NCBI RefSeq assembly: GCF_013185065.1
Contig: NZ_JAAVTO010000016.1
Location: 1 to 44,877 of the forward strand
DNA: 44,877 nucleotides
Source: Adlercreutzia sp. ZJ473
GTDB lineage: Bacteria; Actinomycetota; Coriobacteriia; Coriobacteriales; Eggerthellaceae
Direction: 5' to 3'
The position numbers and the translations under genes are program-made. Every line of letters begins with the position of its first letter. Position 1 is the first letter of the stretch. Shown here piece by piece: positions 6,316 through 15,442 of the stretch. The notes under the pieces are model-generated. The model ran no database searches. It was not told the origin of the DNA and worked only from the letters and a program-made list of their open reading frames with translations.

Positions 6316-9300
6316 GGGAAGACAAGTGCTCAACCAGGCAAGCGCAGGGGAAGGGAAGCGCTACGAATACGAGCTCGTCGGCCTCGGCGATGGAGCTTCG
6401 CGGGCATCTGACGACCTTCCTGGTGACGTCACCTTCGACGTCATGGCCTTCGGCGGTCGGTTCACGGTGTGCGCAGTCTCTCCCCAAGAAGGCAGCCGCT
6501 CGACGGCGTACCAGTCCGAGGTCCAGCTGGAGGCGGCCTTCATCAAGCAGCTGCGACGCCAGGCGTACGAGTACGTCGAGGTTGGCAGCGAGGGCGAGCT
6601 CGTCAGCAATCTTCGCCGACAGCTTGAGGCGTTGAACGACGTCACGTTTACCGACGGCGAGTGGAAGCGGTTCTTCCAAGGCAGCATCGCGGCCGAGAAC
6701 GAAGGCATTGCCGAGAAGACGAACCGCATCCAGAAAGACCATGTCCAGGTGCTGGTGCGTGATGACGGCACGAGCAAGAACATCAAGCTCATCGACAAGG
6801 CCAACATCCACAACAACCGCCTGCAGGTGATGAACCAATACACGCAGGAAGGCTCGTACGAGAACCGCTATGACGTGACCATCCTCGTCAACGGCCTGCC
6901 GATGGTGCACGTGGAGCTCAAGCGCCGCGGCGTGGCCATCAAGGAAGCGTTCAACCAGATAGAGCGCTACCAGCGCGACAGCTTCTGGAGCGGCTGCGGC
7001 CTGTTCGAGTACGTGCAGGTCTTCGTCATATCGAACGGCACGCACACCAAGTACTACTCCAACACGACGCGCATGGGGCATATCGAAGAGGCGCGCTCAA
7101 GCTCGAAAGGCGCCAAGAAGAAGACGAGCCATAGCTTCGAGTTCACCAGCTGGTGGGCGGCGGCCGACAACATGCCCATCTGCGATCTGGTGCCGTTCAC
7201 CTCGACCTTCTTCGCGAAGCACACGCTTTTGAACATCCTGACGAGGTACTGCGTGCTCACGGAGGAGGGCTTGCTGCTGGTCATGCGCCCCTACCAGATC
7301 GTGGCGACGGAGCGCATCCTGAACCGCATCCTCGTTGCGGAAAGCAACAAGAAGATGCTGGGGACGGCTGCGGCGGGCGGCTATGTGTGGCACACCACGG
7401 GCTCGGGCAAGACGCTCACGAGCTTCAAGACGGCGCAGCTGGCGAGTGCCATGGAGGGTGTTGACAAAGTCCTGTTCGTGGTCGACCGCAAGGACCTCGA
7501 CTATCAGACCATGCGTGAGTACGATCGCTTCGAGAAGGGCGCCGTCGACGGCAGCGAGTCGACGGCGGTGCTGGCGCGGCAGCTGGCCGATCCCGAGAAC
7601 CGCATTCTGGTGACCACCATCCAGAAGCTCGCATGCTTCATCAGGAAGAACCCCAAGCACGAGGTGTACGACAAGCACGCGGTGATCATCTTCGACGAGT
7701 GCCACCGCAGCCAGTTCGGCGAGATGCACCAAGCCATCACGAAGCACTTCAGGAAGTACCACCTGTTCGGGTTCACGGGCACGCCCATCTTCGCCGAGAA
7801 CGCCGGATCGGGCAAGAACGTGCACCTTCGCACGACCGAGCAGGCTTTCGGCGAGAAGCTGCACACGTACACCATCGTGGATGCCATTCGCGACGGCAAC
7901 GTGCTGCCTTTCCGCATCGACTACATCAAGACCATCAGGGAGCGCGACGACTTCCCCGACGAGAAGGTCTACAACATCTACCGCAAGGGGGCCTACGAGG
8001 CGGCGGATCGCGTCGACCTCGTGGTGAGCTACATCCTCGACCACTACGAGCAGAAGACGAAGCGGCAGTACTCGTACAAGCTCAAGGGGCAGCGCGTCAT
8101 GGGGTTCAACTCGCTGTTCTGCGTCGCCTCAGTTGACATGGCGAAGGTGTACTACGCGGCGTTCAAGCGCATCCAGGCGCAGCGAGGCGCCACGCCGCTC
8201 AAGGTGGCGACCATCTTCAGCTTCCAGCCGAACGAGGCTGATGACGGATGCGGCCTGCCTGACGAGTCCTTCGACGTAGCCAGCCTTGACGCCTCTTCGC
8301 GTGACTTCTTGGAGGCGGCCATCGCCGATTACAACGCCATGTACTCCACGAGCTTCGACACCTCGTCCGAGGGCTTTCAAGGCTACTACAAAGATCTCTC
8401 CGACAAGATGAAGCGCCGTCAGATAGACCTGGTCATCGTGGTCAACATGTTCCTCACGGGCTTTGACGCCACCACGCTCAACACGCTGTGGGTTGACAAG
8501 GACCTGCGCGCCCACGGGCTCATTCAGGCGTTCAGCCGCACGAATCGCATCCTGAACTCGGTGAAGGACTTCGGCAACATCGTCTGCTTTCGCAACTTGG
8601 AGGACGAGGTCAACAGCGCCATCAGCCTGTTCGGGGACAAGGACGCCCACGGCGTGGTGTTGCTCAAGCCCTATGCGGAGTACCTGGGCGAGTACCGGGA
8701 TCGGCTGGCCGAGCTCTACGGGTGCTTCCCCCTGGGTGACGTCATCGCGGGGAAGGAGGCGGAGAAGAGGTTCATTCGCCTGTTCGGCGTGATCCTGCGC
8801 TTGCGCAACGTCCTCGCCTGCTTTGACGAGTTCGCCGGCGACGATCCCATGAGCGCGCGCGACGAGCAGGATTATCGCAGCGTGTACGCAGACCTCTTCG
8901 ACAAGTACCGCAAGCCGGACGTCGACGCGAAGATCATCAACGATGACCTGGTATTCGAGGTCGAGCTGCTCAAGACCGTGGACGTCAACATCGACTACAT
9001 CCTGATGCTGGTCCAGAAGTACCATGACACGAACTGCCAGGACAAGGTGATCGTCGCCGACATCGAGCGCGCGATCAGCTCCACGTACGACCTGCGCAAC
9101 AAGCGCGATCTGATCCACGCGTTCGTCGACTCGCTGAACGCGAGCGATGACGTGACCGAGGATTGGAAGCGCTACGTGGCAGAGGCCGAGGAACGCGAAC
9201 TCTCCTCCATCATCGAGGAGGAAAGCCTTGACGCCGACGCGACGCACGCCTTGGTCTTGCGGGCCTTTGCCGAAGGGGGCATCCCCGAGGTCGGCACCGA

Positions 9301-9427
9301 GGTCTCGGCGCTCTTGACGCGCAAGCCGTCGCGCTTTGCGCCGCAGAACGCCTATGCGGAGACGAAGCAGCGCGTTCTTGACCGGCTGAAGGCGTTCTTC
9401 GAGCGATTCAACGGCTTGGGGGCGTAG
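6302..9427 (+). CDS. hsdR: Type I restriction enzyme, restriction/translocation subunit HsdR
   Basis: This is the motor and nuclease subunit. A PD-(D/E)xK nuclease site is seen as D191...E205-L-K207 (VELKRRG). The SF2 translocase follows with Walker A GSGKT (367-371), DECH box (465-468), motif III FTGTP and motif VI QAFSRTNR. The C-terminal helical part binds the M2S core in homologues. At 1041 aa it is of normal size with an N-terminal extension of about 75 residues before the usual 'YQSEVQLE' start. ATG 6302 overlaps fic; an in-frame GTG at 6326 with AGGGGAAG upstream is an equally good start and would give 1033 aa. All motifs are intact, so the system is predicted to restrict DNA. Confidence 0.96.
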   Translation: MTNDRGRQVLNQASAGEGKRYEYELVGLGDGASRASDDLPGDVTFDVMAFGGRFTVCAVSPQEGSRSTAYQSEVQLEAAFIKQLRRQAYEYVEVGSEGELVSNLRRQLEALNDVTFTDGEWKRFFQGSIAAENEGIAEKTNRIQKDHVQVLVRDDGTSKNIKLIDKANIHNNRLQVMNQYTQEGSYENRYDVTILVNGLPMVHVELKRRGVAIKEAFNQIERYQRDSFWSGCGLFEYVQVFVISNGTHTKYYSNTTRMGHIEEARSSSKGAKKKTSHSFEFTSWWAAADNMPICDLVPFTSTFFAKHTLLNILTRYCVLTEEGLLLVMRPYQIVATERILNRILVAESNKKMLGTAAAGGYVWHTTGSGKTLTSFKTAQLASAMEGVDKVLFVVDRKDLDYQTMREYDRFEKGAVDGSESTAVLARQLADPENRILVTTIQKLACFIRKNPKHEVYDKHAVIIFDECHRSQFGEMHQAITKHFRKYHLFGFTGTPIFAENAGSGKNVHLRTTEQAFGEKLHTYTIVDAIRDGNVLPFRIDYIKTIRERDDFPDEKVYNIYRKGAYEAADRVDLVVSYILDHYEQKTKRQYSYKLKGQRVMGFNSLFCVASVDMAKVYYAAFKRIQAQRGATPLKVATIFSFQPNEADDGCGLPDESFDVASLDASSRDFLEAAIADYNAMYSTSFDTSSEGFQGYYKDLSDKMKRRQIDLVIVVNMFLTGFDATTLNTLWVDKDLRAHGLIQAFSRTNRILNSVKDFGNIVCFRNLEDEVNSAISLFGDKDAHGVVLLKPYAEYLGEYRDRLAELYGCFPLGDVIAGKEAEKRFIRLFGVILRLRNVLACFDEFAGDDPMSARDEQDYRSVYADLFDKYRKPDVDAKIINDDLVFEVELLKTVDVNIDYILMLVQKYHDTNCQDKVIVADIERAISSTYDLRNKRDLIHAFVDSLNASDDVTEDWKRYVAEAEERELSSIIEEESLDADATHALVLRAFAEGGIPEVGTEVSALLTRKPSRFAPQNAYAETKQRVLDRLKAFFERFNGLGA

Positions 9428-9559
9428 GACTCTCGCGTCGTCCCTCTTCCCTTTTCCCCTGGTTTCGCTAAAATGAATCACTAGCAAGTATTAGATTGAA
9501 TCCTATAACGAGTCGCGTTGCAAGGCTGCGGGGCGGCTCGAGGGAAGGGAGCGGCGCGC

Positions 9560-10855
9560 ATGCTTTTCAAGAACATCGGCATCCTCGACGAGAACCTCGA
9601 CTACCAGAGCGACCAGTGGGTCGGCGTGAGGGACGGCCGCATCGCGTACGTCGGCGCCGCGGCGCCGGCCGACGCCGACGCGTACGGCGAGACCTACGAC
9701 GGCGCGGGCAAGCTCATGATGCCGGCGCTCGTGAACGCGCACGCGCACGCGCCCATGACGCTTCTGCGCGGCTATGCCGAGAACCTGCCGCTGCAGCGCT
9801 GGCTCAACGAGAAGTGCTGGCCCTTCGAGGGCAAGATGACGCCCGAGGACATGTACTGGGGCACGGTGCTGGCCTGCGCCGAGATGGCGCGCTACGGCAC
9901 GGTGAGCTTCTCGGACATGTACTACGCCACTCCCGAGCGCGCCCAGGCCGTCACCGAGGCGGGCATGAAGGCGAACCTCTGCGAGTGCGAGCTGTTCTTC
10001 GAGCCCAAGCCGTTCTCCGAGTACGCCATCTGCGCGAAGATGGAGGACTTCGTGGCGCGCTTCCACGGCGCGGCCGACGGGCGCATCCGCATGGACTACA
10101 ACATCCACGCCGAGTACACCTCCAACCCGCAGACCTGCGCTGACATCGCGGCCATCGCGAAGGAGAAGGGGCTGCCCATCCACCTGCACCTCTCCGAGAC
10201 CGCATCCGAGCACGAGGAGTGCAAGCAGCGCCACGACGGCATGACCCCGCTCGCGTACTTCGAGTCCATCGGCGTGCTCGACGTGCCGGTGACCGCGGCG
10301 CACTGCGTGTGGGTCGACGACGCCGACATCGAGATCATGGCCAGGCGCGGCGTGTCGGCGGTGAACAACCCGGCGTCGAACATGAAGCTCGGCAGCGGGT
10401 ACGCGCCGCTGGCCCAGATGCTCGACGCGGGCGTGAACGTGTGCCTCGGCACCGACGGCATGGCCTCGAACAACAACCACGACATGTTCGCCGACATGTA
10501 CCTCATGGGCCTCATCTACAAGGGCCATGCGCTCGACCCGGCCATCATCACGCCCAAGCAGGTCATCACCGCCGCCACGCGCGCGGGCATGCTCTCGCAG
10601 GGCCGCGCGGACAGCGGGCTCGTCAAGGAGGGCTTCAAGGCCGACCTCTGCGTGCTCGACGTGACGGGCCCGCAGTGGTGCCCCATGACCGATGCGCTCT
10701 GCAACGTGGTGTTCGCGGGCTCGGGCTCCGACGTGGTGCTCACCATGTGCGACGGCGAGGTGATCTACCGCGACGGCGCGTTCTCGACCATCGACGTGGA
10801 GAAGGCGAAGGCCGAGGTCTCCGCGCGCGCGAAGCGCATCATCGCCGAGCTGTAG
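9560..10855 (+). CDS. Amidohydrolase of the MtaD/SsnA family (S-adenosylhomocysteine/methylthioadenosine deaminase type)
   Basis: This is a 431-aa metal-dependent hydrolase of the TatD/ATZ-TRZ branch. The metal-binding NAHAHAPM (HxH) is near residue 70, HLSET near 215, AAHCVWV near 258 and GTDGMASNNNHDMF near 305, all in the order and spacing of MtaD-like deaminases acting on 5'-methylthioadenosine, S-adenosylhomocysteine or related nucleosides. Cytosolic. ATG 9560 follows GGGAAGGGAGC. A CGCTAAAAT -10-like element (9467-9474) lies upstream, so it is likely a single-gene unit. It converges with the LuxR-type gene and overlaps its 3' end by 17 bp. The exact substrate cannot be fixed; related N-ethylammeline or guanine-type deaminases are alternatives. 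Confidence 0.88.
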   Translation: MLFKNIGILDENLDYQSDQWVGVRDGRIAYVGAAAPADADAYGETYDGAGKLMMPALVNAHAHAPMTLLRGYAENLPLQRWLNEKCWPFEGKMTPEDMYWGTVLACAEMARYGTVSFSDMYYATPERAQAVTEAGMKANLCECELFFEPKPFSEYAICAKMEDFVARFHGAADGRIRMDYNIHAEYTSNPQTCADIAAIAKEKGLPIHLHLSETASEHEECKQRHDGMTPLAYFESIGVLDVPVTAAHCVWVDDADIEIMARRGVSAVNNPASNMKLGSGYAPLAQMLDAGVNVCLGTDGMASNNNHDMFADMYLMGLIYKGHALDPAIITPKQVITAATRAGMLSQGRADSGLVKEGFKADLCVLDVTGPQWCPMTDALCNVVFAGSGSDVVLTMCDGEVIYRDGAFSTIDVEKAKAEVSARAKRIIAEL

Positions 10856-11696
10856 CGTCGCCGCGCCGCGCAGCCGACCCGCTCGCGCCGCTACGCTGCG
10901 CAACCGATCCGCTCGCGTCGGCACGTTTCCCTATGGCGGGGCTCTCCGAGCGGGGGAGTCCCGCCATGCTGTTCTCTATGAGCGCGATGAACTCGCGCTT
11001 CGACTTCACGTGCGCCTTGGCGAAGATGTTGCGCGCGTGGAACTTCACGGTGCTCTCCGTCAGGTACAGGCTCCGCCCGATGGCGGCGTACGTCTCGTCG
11101 CGCAGGATGTGCTCGGCCACGACGAGCTCCTGGGGCGTGAGCGCGTAGCGGTCAAGCTCGAGGTCGAGCAGGTGGCGGACGCTCTGCGCGATGCGGCGCG
11201 TGCCGAACGCGACGGGCGCCGCGTCGCCGGCGCCCGCGGGACCCGCGAGCTCCGCGGGCGTCGCGGGTTCTTCCAAGGCACGCCCCTCGCTGGCGTCCTC
11301 TCCCAAGGCGCGCTCCTCGCCGGCGATCTCCTCTAAGGCGCGCTCCGCATCCGCAGCCGTCTCCCCCGAAGCGCCCCCTTCGCCTCCCTCGTCCCCTCGC
11401 CCTGCCGCCGCGCGGCGCAGGGCGACCCTCATCCCCGCCAGAAGCGCGACCGTCGTCGTCACGCTCAGCGCGCCTATGAACGCGAGCGCGTCGAGCAGCG
11501 CAGGGACGGGGGAGGCGGGAGGCGGCTGGCTGCTGAGGGCGCCCGCGACGAAGCTCGCGAAGGCGATGACGAGCATGCCGAGGAAGAGGCGCGGCGCGGC
11601 GAGGCGGCTGCGCTCGGGCGACACGGCAAGGCGGCTACGTTCGGGCGGCCTGGCAAGGCGGCTGCGCTCGGTCGGCCTGGCGAGGTGAATGCTCAT
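10839..11696 (-). CDS. Membrane-anchored LuxR-type transcription regulator
   Basis: The C-terminal LuxR/GerE helix-turn-helix spans about residues 186-238 (LTPQELVVAEHI ... YLTESTVKFHARNIFAKAHVKSKREF). Two hydrophobic segments at about 36-55 and 68-92 should anchor the protein in the membrane, followed by a long Glu/Ala-rich linker (100-160). Coriobacteria carry many membrane LuxR proteins, but those usually have around twelve helices; this is a short form. ATG at 11696 has GGAGGT upstream on the minus strand. The N-terminal 35 residues consist of a 9-aa Arg-rich repeat, and the C-terminal ~35 residues are also Ser/Ala/Arg repeats. The target is unknown. It overlaps the amidohydrolase tail-to-tail, so antisense interference is possible. 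Confidence 0.82.
   Translation of the reverse strand: MSIHLARPTERSRLARPPERSRLAVSPERSRLAAPRLFLGMLVIAFASFVAGALSSQPPPASPVPALLDALAFIGALSVTTTVALLAGMRVALRRAAAGRGDEGGEGGASGETAADAERALEEIAGEERALGEDASEGRALEEPATPAELAGPAGAGDAAPVAFGTRRIAQSVRHLLDLELDRYALTPQELVVAEHILRDETYAAIGRSLYLTESTVKFHARNIFAKAHVKSKREFIALIENSMAGLPRSESPAIGKRADASGSVAQRSGASGSAARRGDATARR
11598..11678. repeat. Three 27-bp tandem repeats in the 5' end of the LuxR-type gene
   Basis: Units at 11598-11624, 11625-11651 and 11652-11678 differ at a few positions and are followed by a partial unit. On the minus strand they encode the 9-aa pattern RLARPxERS, an Arg-rich cytoplasmic N-terminal segment before the first membrane helix. Copy number may vary between strains without changing frame. 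Confidence 0.85.
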
Positions 11697-11937
11697 GGCG
11701 GACCTCCAGACATCGCGGCGGAAGCGGAGCGGAACTCTACATTATAGCGCGCCCGCGGCATTATGGGCGGCCTCCCGCCAGGGGAGGTGGCCTGAGGCGT
11801 CCCTGCTGTTCGCGCGGGCAAACAACCTCAGCTCCCTGCTCACCATTGTCCGCAAGTTGCGCTAAACTTAATGCCGTCGGATGGCGCACACAGGCCGTTC
11901 GTCGCACTGCCTCAAGTTTGTCTGTGTTAAGGCTCGA

Positions 11938-11972
11938 GCGGTTCGCGCCTGACGTAGGGAAACGCGAACCGC
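11938..11972 (+). promoter_or_regulatory. Leader hairpin upstream of the EF-G-like gene
   Basis: GCGGTTCGCG (11938-11947) pairs perfectly with CGCGAACCGC (11963-11972), leaving a 15-nt loop, 24 nt before the start codon. A run of AAAACACGAAAG follows, so it is not a terminator. A CGCTAAACT -10-like element lies upstream at 11860-11868, so the hairpin would be in the transcript leader. The rest of the 300-nt gap shows no ORF I would defend. Confidence 0.45.
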
Positions 11973-11996
11973 AAAACACGAAAGTTGGTGGTCACC

Positions 11997-14072
11997 ATGG
12001 CAGCTCCTGCTACCGAACATGTGCGTAACGTTGTGCTTGTAGGCCAGGACGGCGCAGGCAAGACCTCGCTCGCCGAGGCCATGCTCTACGTCTCCGGCAA
12101 GACCCCGCGTATGGGGACGACGCACGACGGGAAGTCCTACCTCGACTACGACCCCGAGGAGATCAAGCGCAAGTTCACCATCTCCACCTCCATCGCCCCG
12201 GTTCCCTACAAGGACTACAAGATCAACGTGCTCGACACCTCGGGGCATCCCGACTTCATCGGCGACACGCTGGCAACCATGCAGGCAGCCGAGATGGCCC
12301 TGTTCATGGTCGACGCCGTCGCCGGCCCACAGGTCATGACCACCAAGCTGTGGCGCGAAGCCGAGAACATGCGCCTGTCGCGCGCCGTGTACATCAACCA
12401 CATCGACCGCGAGAACGCCAACTTCGACTCCGCCATGGCGCTCCTGCACGCGCGCTTCGGCGCGCGCCTGGGCGCGGTCACCATCCCCATGGGCGTCGAC
12501 AAGGACTTCAAGGGCGTGATCGACGTCATCCGCATGAAGGCCCGCTACCATGACGCCTCGAGCACCGAGGAGCGCGTCGACGAGATCCCCGCCGAGTACG
12601 CCGAGATCGCCCAGGCGGCGCGCGAGAAGCTGTGCGACCTGGTCGCCGAGGCTGACGACGACCTCATGATGAAGTACCTCGACGGCGAGGAGCGCCTCAC
12701 GCAGGAGGAGCTCGAGTCGCTGCTCGACAAGGCCATCGCCCAGGACCTGATCGTCCCCGTGTTCGTGGGCTCCACCATCATCATGCAGGGCGTCCAGGGC
12801 CTCATGGAGGACATCTGCACGTACTTCCCGCACCCGCGCTCCCACGGCCGCTTCCGCCAGATGGCCGACGGCGCCACCATCCCCATCGACGAGACGAAGC
12901 GCCCCTCGGCCTTCGTGTTCAAGACCATCTCCGACCCGTTCGTGGGCCGCTTGAGCTTCCTGAAGGTGCTCTCGGGCTACCTGGAGCCGGGCGTCGAGCT
13001 CATCAACTCCCGCACGGGCAAGAAGGAGCGCCTGGGCAAGATCCAGGTCATGATGGGCAAGGAGCCCATGGACGTGAAGAGCGCCAAGGCCGGCGACATC
13101 GTCGTGGTGCCGAAGCTCACCGAGACGCGCTCGGGCGACACGCTGTCGGTTGCCGGAGACATCGCCATCGAGCCCCTGGCCCTGCCCACGCCGCAGTACC
13201 CGGTCGCCATCGAGGCCGTGAACAAGAAGGAGGAGGACAAGCTCGGCACCTTCCTCGCCCGCGCCGCTGAGGCCGACCCCACCATCCGCCTGCGCCGCGA
13301 CGAGGAGACGCACCAGACCGTCCTCACCGCCATGGGCGACACGCAGGTCGACATGCTGCTCGCGCGCCTGAAGGACCAGAACGGCGTCGAGGTGCGCCTC
13401 GTCCCCGTGCGCGTGCCCTACCGCGAGACGATCCGCAAGACCGCTGAGGCCCAGGGCCGCCACAAGAAGCAGACGGGCGGCGCCGGCCAGTTCGGCGACT
13501 GCTGGCTGCGCCTCGAGCCCAACCCGGGCGCGGGCTACGAGTTCGTGGACGAGATCAAGGGCGGCGCCATCCCCAACGGCCTGATCCCGGCCGTTGACAA
13601 GGGCGTGCAGGACGCCATGAGGGAGGGCTTCCTGGCGGGCTACCCCATGGTCGACATCAAGTGCGTCGTGTTCGACGGCTCGTACCACTCCGTCGACTCC
13701 AACGAGATGGCGTTCAAGACGGCTGCGCGCATCGGCTTCCGCGCTGCGTGCGAGAAGGCCAGCCCCGTGATCCTCGAGCCCATGGCCACCATGGACATCG
13801 CGGTGGGCGAGGAGTACGCCGGCACCATCATGGGCGACATCTCCACGCGCCGCGGCCGCATCATCGGCACCGACGCCGGCGAGGCGGGCGAGACGGTCAT
13901 CAAGGTCCGCGTGCCCTACGCCGAGGTGATCAACTACACCAAGGAGCTGCGCTCGCTCACGCGCGGCTCGGGCTCCTACACGATCTCCGTCGAGGGCTAC
14001 GAGGACGCGCCGCATGACGTGACCAAGAAGCTCATCGAGGCGTACGAGGCGGCGCGCGCGGCAGGCAACTAG
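11997..14072 (+). CDS. Elongation factor G-like GTPase (EF-G2 type)
   Basis: This 691-aa translational GTPase has the five-domain EF-G layout: P-loop GQDGAGKTS (residues 16-24), switch/G3 DTSGHPDF, domain II, then domains III-V with GQFGDCWLRLEP, IPNGLIPAVDKGVQDAM and MGDISTRRGRIIG. The G4 motif is NHID (134-137) instead of NKxD, which marks the divergent EF-G2/EF-G-like group rather than the main translocase; the main fusA normally sits with rpsL/rpsG, which are not here. ATG 11997 is used; an in-frame TTG at 11985 is less likely. It is a single-gene unit with its own leader hairpin and terminator. Whether it acts in translocation, recycling or as a regulatory GTPase is unknown. Confidence 0.88.
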   Translation: MAAPATEHVRNVVLVGQDGAGKTSLAEAMLYVSGKTPRMGTTHDGKSYLDYDPEEIKRKFTISTSIAPVPYKDYKINVLDTSGHPDFIGDTLATMQAAEMALFMVDAVAGPQVMTTKLWREAENMRLSRAVYINHIDRENANFDSAMALLHARFGARLGAVTIPMGVDKDFKGVIDVIRMKARYHDASSTEERVDEIPAEYAEIAQAAREKLCDLVAEADDDLMMKYLDGEERLTQEELESLLDKAIAQDLIVPVFVGSTIIMQGVQGLMEDICTYFPHPRSHGRFRQMADGATIPIDETKRPSAFVFKTISDPFVGRLSFLKVLSGYLEPGVELINSRTGKKERLGKIQVMMGKEPMDVKSAKAGDIVVVPKLTETRSGDTLSVAGDIAIEPLALPTPQYPVAIEAVNKKEEDKLGTFLARAAEADPTIRLRRDEETHQTVLTAMGDTQVDMLLARLKDQNGVEVRLVPVRVPYRETIRKTAEAQGRHKKQTGGAGQFGDCWLRLEPNPGAGYEFVDEIKGGAIPNGLIPAVDKGVQDAMREGFLAGYPMVDIKCVVFDGSYHSVDSNEMAFKTAARIGFRAACEKASPVILEPMATMDIAVGEEYAGTIMGDISTRRGRIIGTDAGEAGETVIKVRVPYAEVINYTKELRSLTRGSGSYTISVEGYEDAPHDVTKKLIEAYEAARAAGN

Positions 14073-14158
14073 CGCGCCCGCACCCGGCTGCCCGCATTCG
14101 GCGCGCCCGCGCGCACGCGGGCGGCCGCCGCTCGGCACGTTCGGCACAGAGGAAGCTG

Positions 14159-14201
14159 ACGAGGGCTGGAACAGGCAAGTTCCAGCCCTCGTACCGTTTT
14201 T
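14159..14201 (+). terminator. Strong intrinsic terminator after the EF-G-like gene
   Basis: A perfect 14-bp stem (arms 14159-14172 and 14179-14192) with loop AGGCAA is followed by ACCG and TTTTT. The remaining bases to 14381 hold no convincing gene; a short TCGGA/TCCGA hairpin lies near 14241-14262 and may belong to the leader of the next gene. Confidence 0.85.
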
Positions 14202-14381
14202 CCACCTCGTCAACCACCTGAATCGAACCCAGAGGTTGAGGTCGGAAAAGCCCATCTCCGATAAGCTTGCACGCAGCATGCGCGCGGATATGCGAAGACG
14301 AGATCGCGCGCACGTGGGCCTACGACGCTTGTGCGCCGCGGGCCTTTGCATGTCTGGGCTCATAAGGTTAGGGGATGATCA

Positions 14382-15329
14382 ATGAAGCCATACAAGTCAA
14401 TCGTCTACGCCTTCTTCATCGGAGGCATGTTCGCGCTCATCGCGCAGGCCATCCTGTCGTTCTGGCAGTTCGCGCTGGCCGGCACTCCCATGGAGTTCTT
14501 CATGGGCGGCGCCACGCTCATCTCGATGGGCGTCATCGGCTGCGTGCTCGGCGGCCTCGCCGTCTACCAGTACGTCGAGGAGTGGGGTGACTTCGGCGCG
14601 CTGCTTCCGTTCTCCGGCTTCGCCATGGCCGTGGGCATGAAGGCCGTCGGCCCGTGGACCAAGAGCAACGAGAAGTTCGGCAAGTGCGTGTGGAACTGCG
14701 TGTGGTTCGTCGTGTGGTTCAACGTGCTGTTCGCCGCCATCTGCATCGCCATCGGCTACGTCTGCGGCATGCTCGGCCTGAACAACCCCGTCATCGTGGT
14801 GGAGAAGACCACGGGCGGCATGCTGTTCTTCTGGGCCTTCGTGGTGGGCGGCATCCTGGCCGCCATCTTCCAGCTGCTCTACATCATCGTCCAGAAGATC
14901 ACGCCGAAGGTCAACCACCTGCACATCCTGATCACGGCATGGATGGTGGGCTGCATTCTGGCCCCGTGCGGCATCTCCACGGCGCTGATGAACTTCTCCG
15001 GCGAGGGCTTCGGCGTCATGATCACCGTGGGCGGCTACAACATGTACAACGTGGGCCTCGACCTGTTCATGGGCCATGTTGACGGCGCGCTCTTGCACTT
15101 GGGCTCGTTCGCCCTGGCCGTGTGCGGCCTGGCCATCACGGCGCTGTTCACGTTCTTCATCTACAACGCGAAGTACGGCCGCACGCCGCTGCGCGACGTG
15201 CACAAGCAGAAGGCGCTGCACTCCCTCGAGGAGCTCGGCTTCGAGGCTGCGCTCACCGACAAGGCCGCTGCTCCCGCGCCCGCGAAGAAGGCTGCCGTCG
15301 TCGAGGCGGAGGACCTCGCGACCGCCTAG
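14382..15329 (+). CDS. SpoVA-family (SpoVAC/SpoVAE-like) multi-pass membrane protein, internally duplicated
   Basis: This 315-aa protein has about eight hydrophobic segments and a charged Ala/Lys-rich tail. The first half (YAFFIGGMFALIAQ ... ATLISMGVIGCVLGGLAVYQY ... LLPFSGFAMA) resembles SpoVAC/SpoVAEb proteins, the channel components that move dipicolinic acid in spore formers. The second half (WAFVVGGILAAIFQ ... WMVGCILAPCGI ... VGGYNMYNVG) appears to repeat the same fold, so the gene looks like a fused tandem. Start ATG 14382 follows TAGGGGATGATCA. Actinobacteria of this type are not known to make spores, so another substrate is likely. No other spore gene is nearby. The family call is by motif recognition and not verified. 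Confidence 0.65.
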   Translation: MKPYKSIVYAFFIGGMFALIAQAILSFWQFALAGTPMEFFMGGATLISMGVIGCVLGGLAVYQYVEEWGDFGALLPFSGFAMAVGMKAVGPWTKSNEKFGKCVWNCVWFVVWFNVLFAAICIAIGYVCGMLGLNNPVIVVEKTTGGMLFFWAFVVGGILAAIFQLLYIIVQKITPKVNHLHILITAWMVGCILAPCGISTALMNFSGEGFGVMITVGGYNMYNVGLDLFMGHVDGALLHLGSFALAVCGLAITALFTFFIYNAKYGRTPLRDVHKQKALHSLEELGFEAALTDKAAAPAPAKKAAVVEAEDLATA

Positions 15330-15442
15330 GCGCGCTTTTCTGGGGGCGCGCCTTCCTGGGGCTGGGCCTCGGGGCTGAGGCGCCCTCGGGCAGGGGACCG
15401 CGCGCCTCCGTGCGCTGCGGCACCTCGGCTGAACCTTGTGGA

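Noticed and set aside
2420-9559. tRNA-Ala as the attachment site of an integrated island carrying the hsd locus
   Set aside because: There is no integrase or excisionase, and no copy of the tRNA 3' end after hsdR. Only a 7-nt echo of the acceptor sequence (ATGCTCC at 2551-2557) exists, which is better explained as an arm of the hsdM leader hairpin.
14210-14260. tRNA-like T-arm (GGTTCGATTC) on the minus strand after the EF-G terminator
   Set aside because: No acceptor stem, D arm or CCA can be built around it; it is at most a short chance match.
11868-14363. Very long minus-strand open frame (831 codons) opposite the EF-G-like gene, and similar long frames opposite hsdM, hsdR, the amidohydrolase and the glutamate synthase genes
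   Set aside because: They mirror GC-biased third positions of real genes, have His/Arg/Val/Asp-rich nonsense composition, no ribosome-binding sites and no recognisable motifs.
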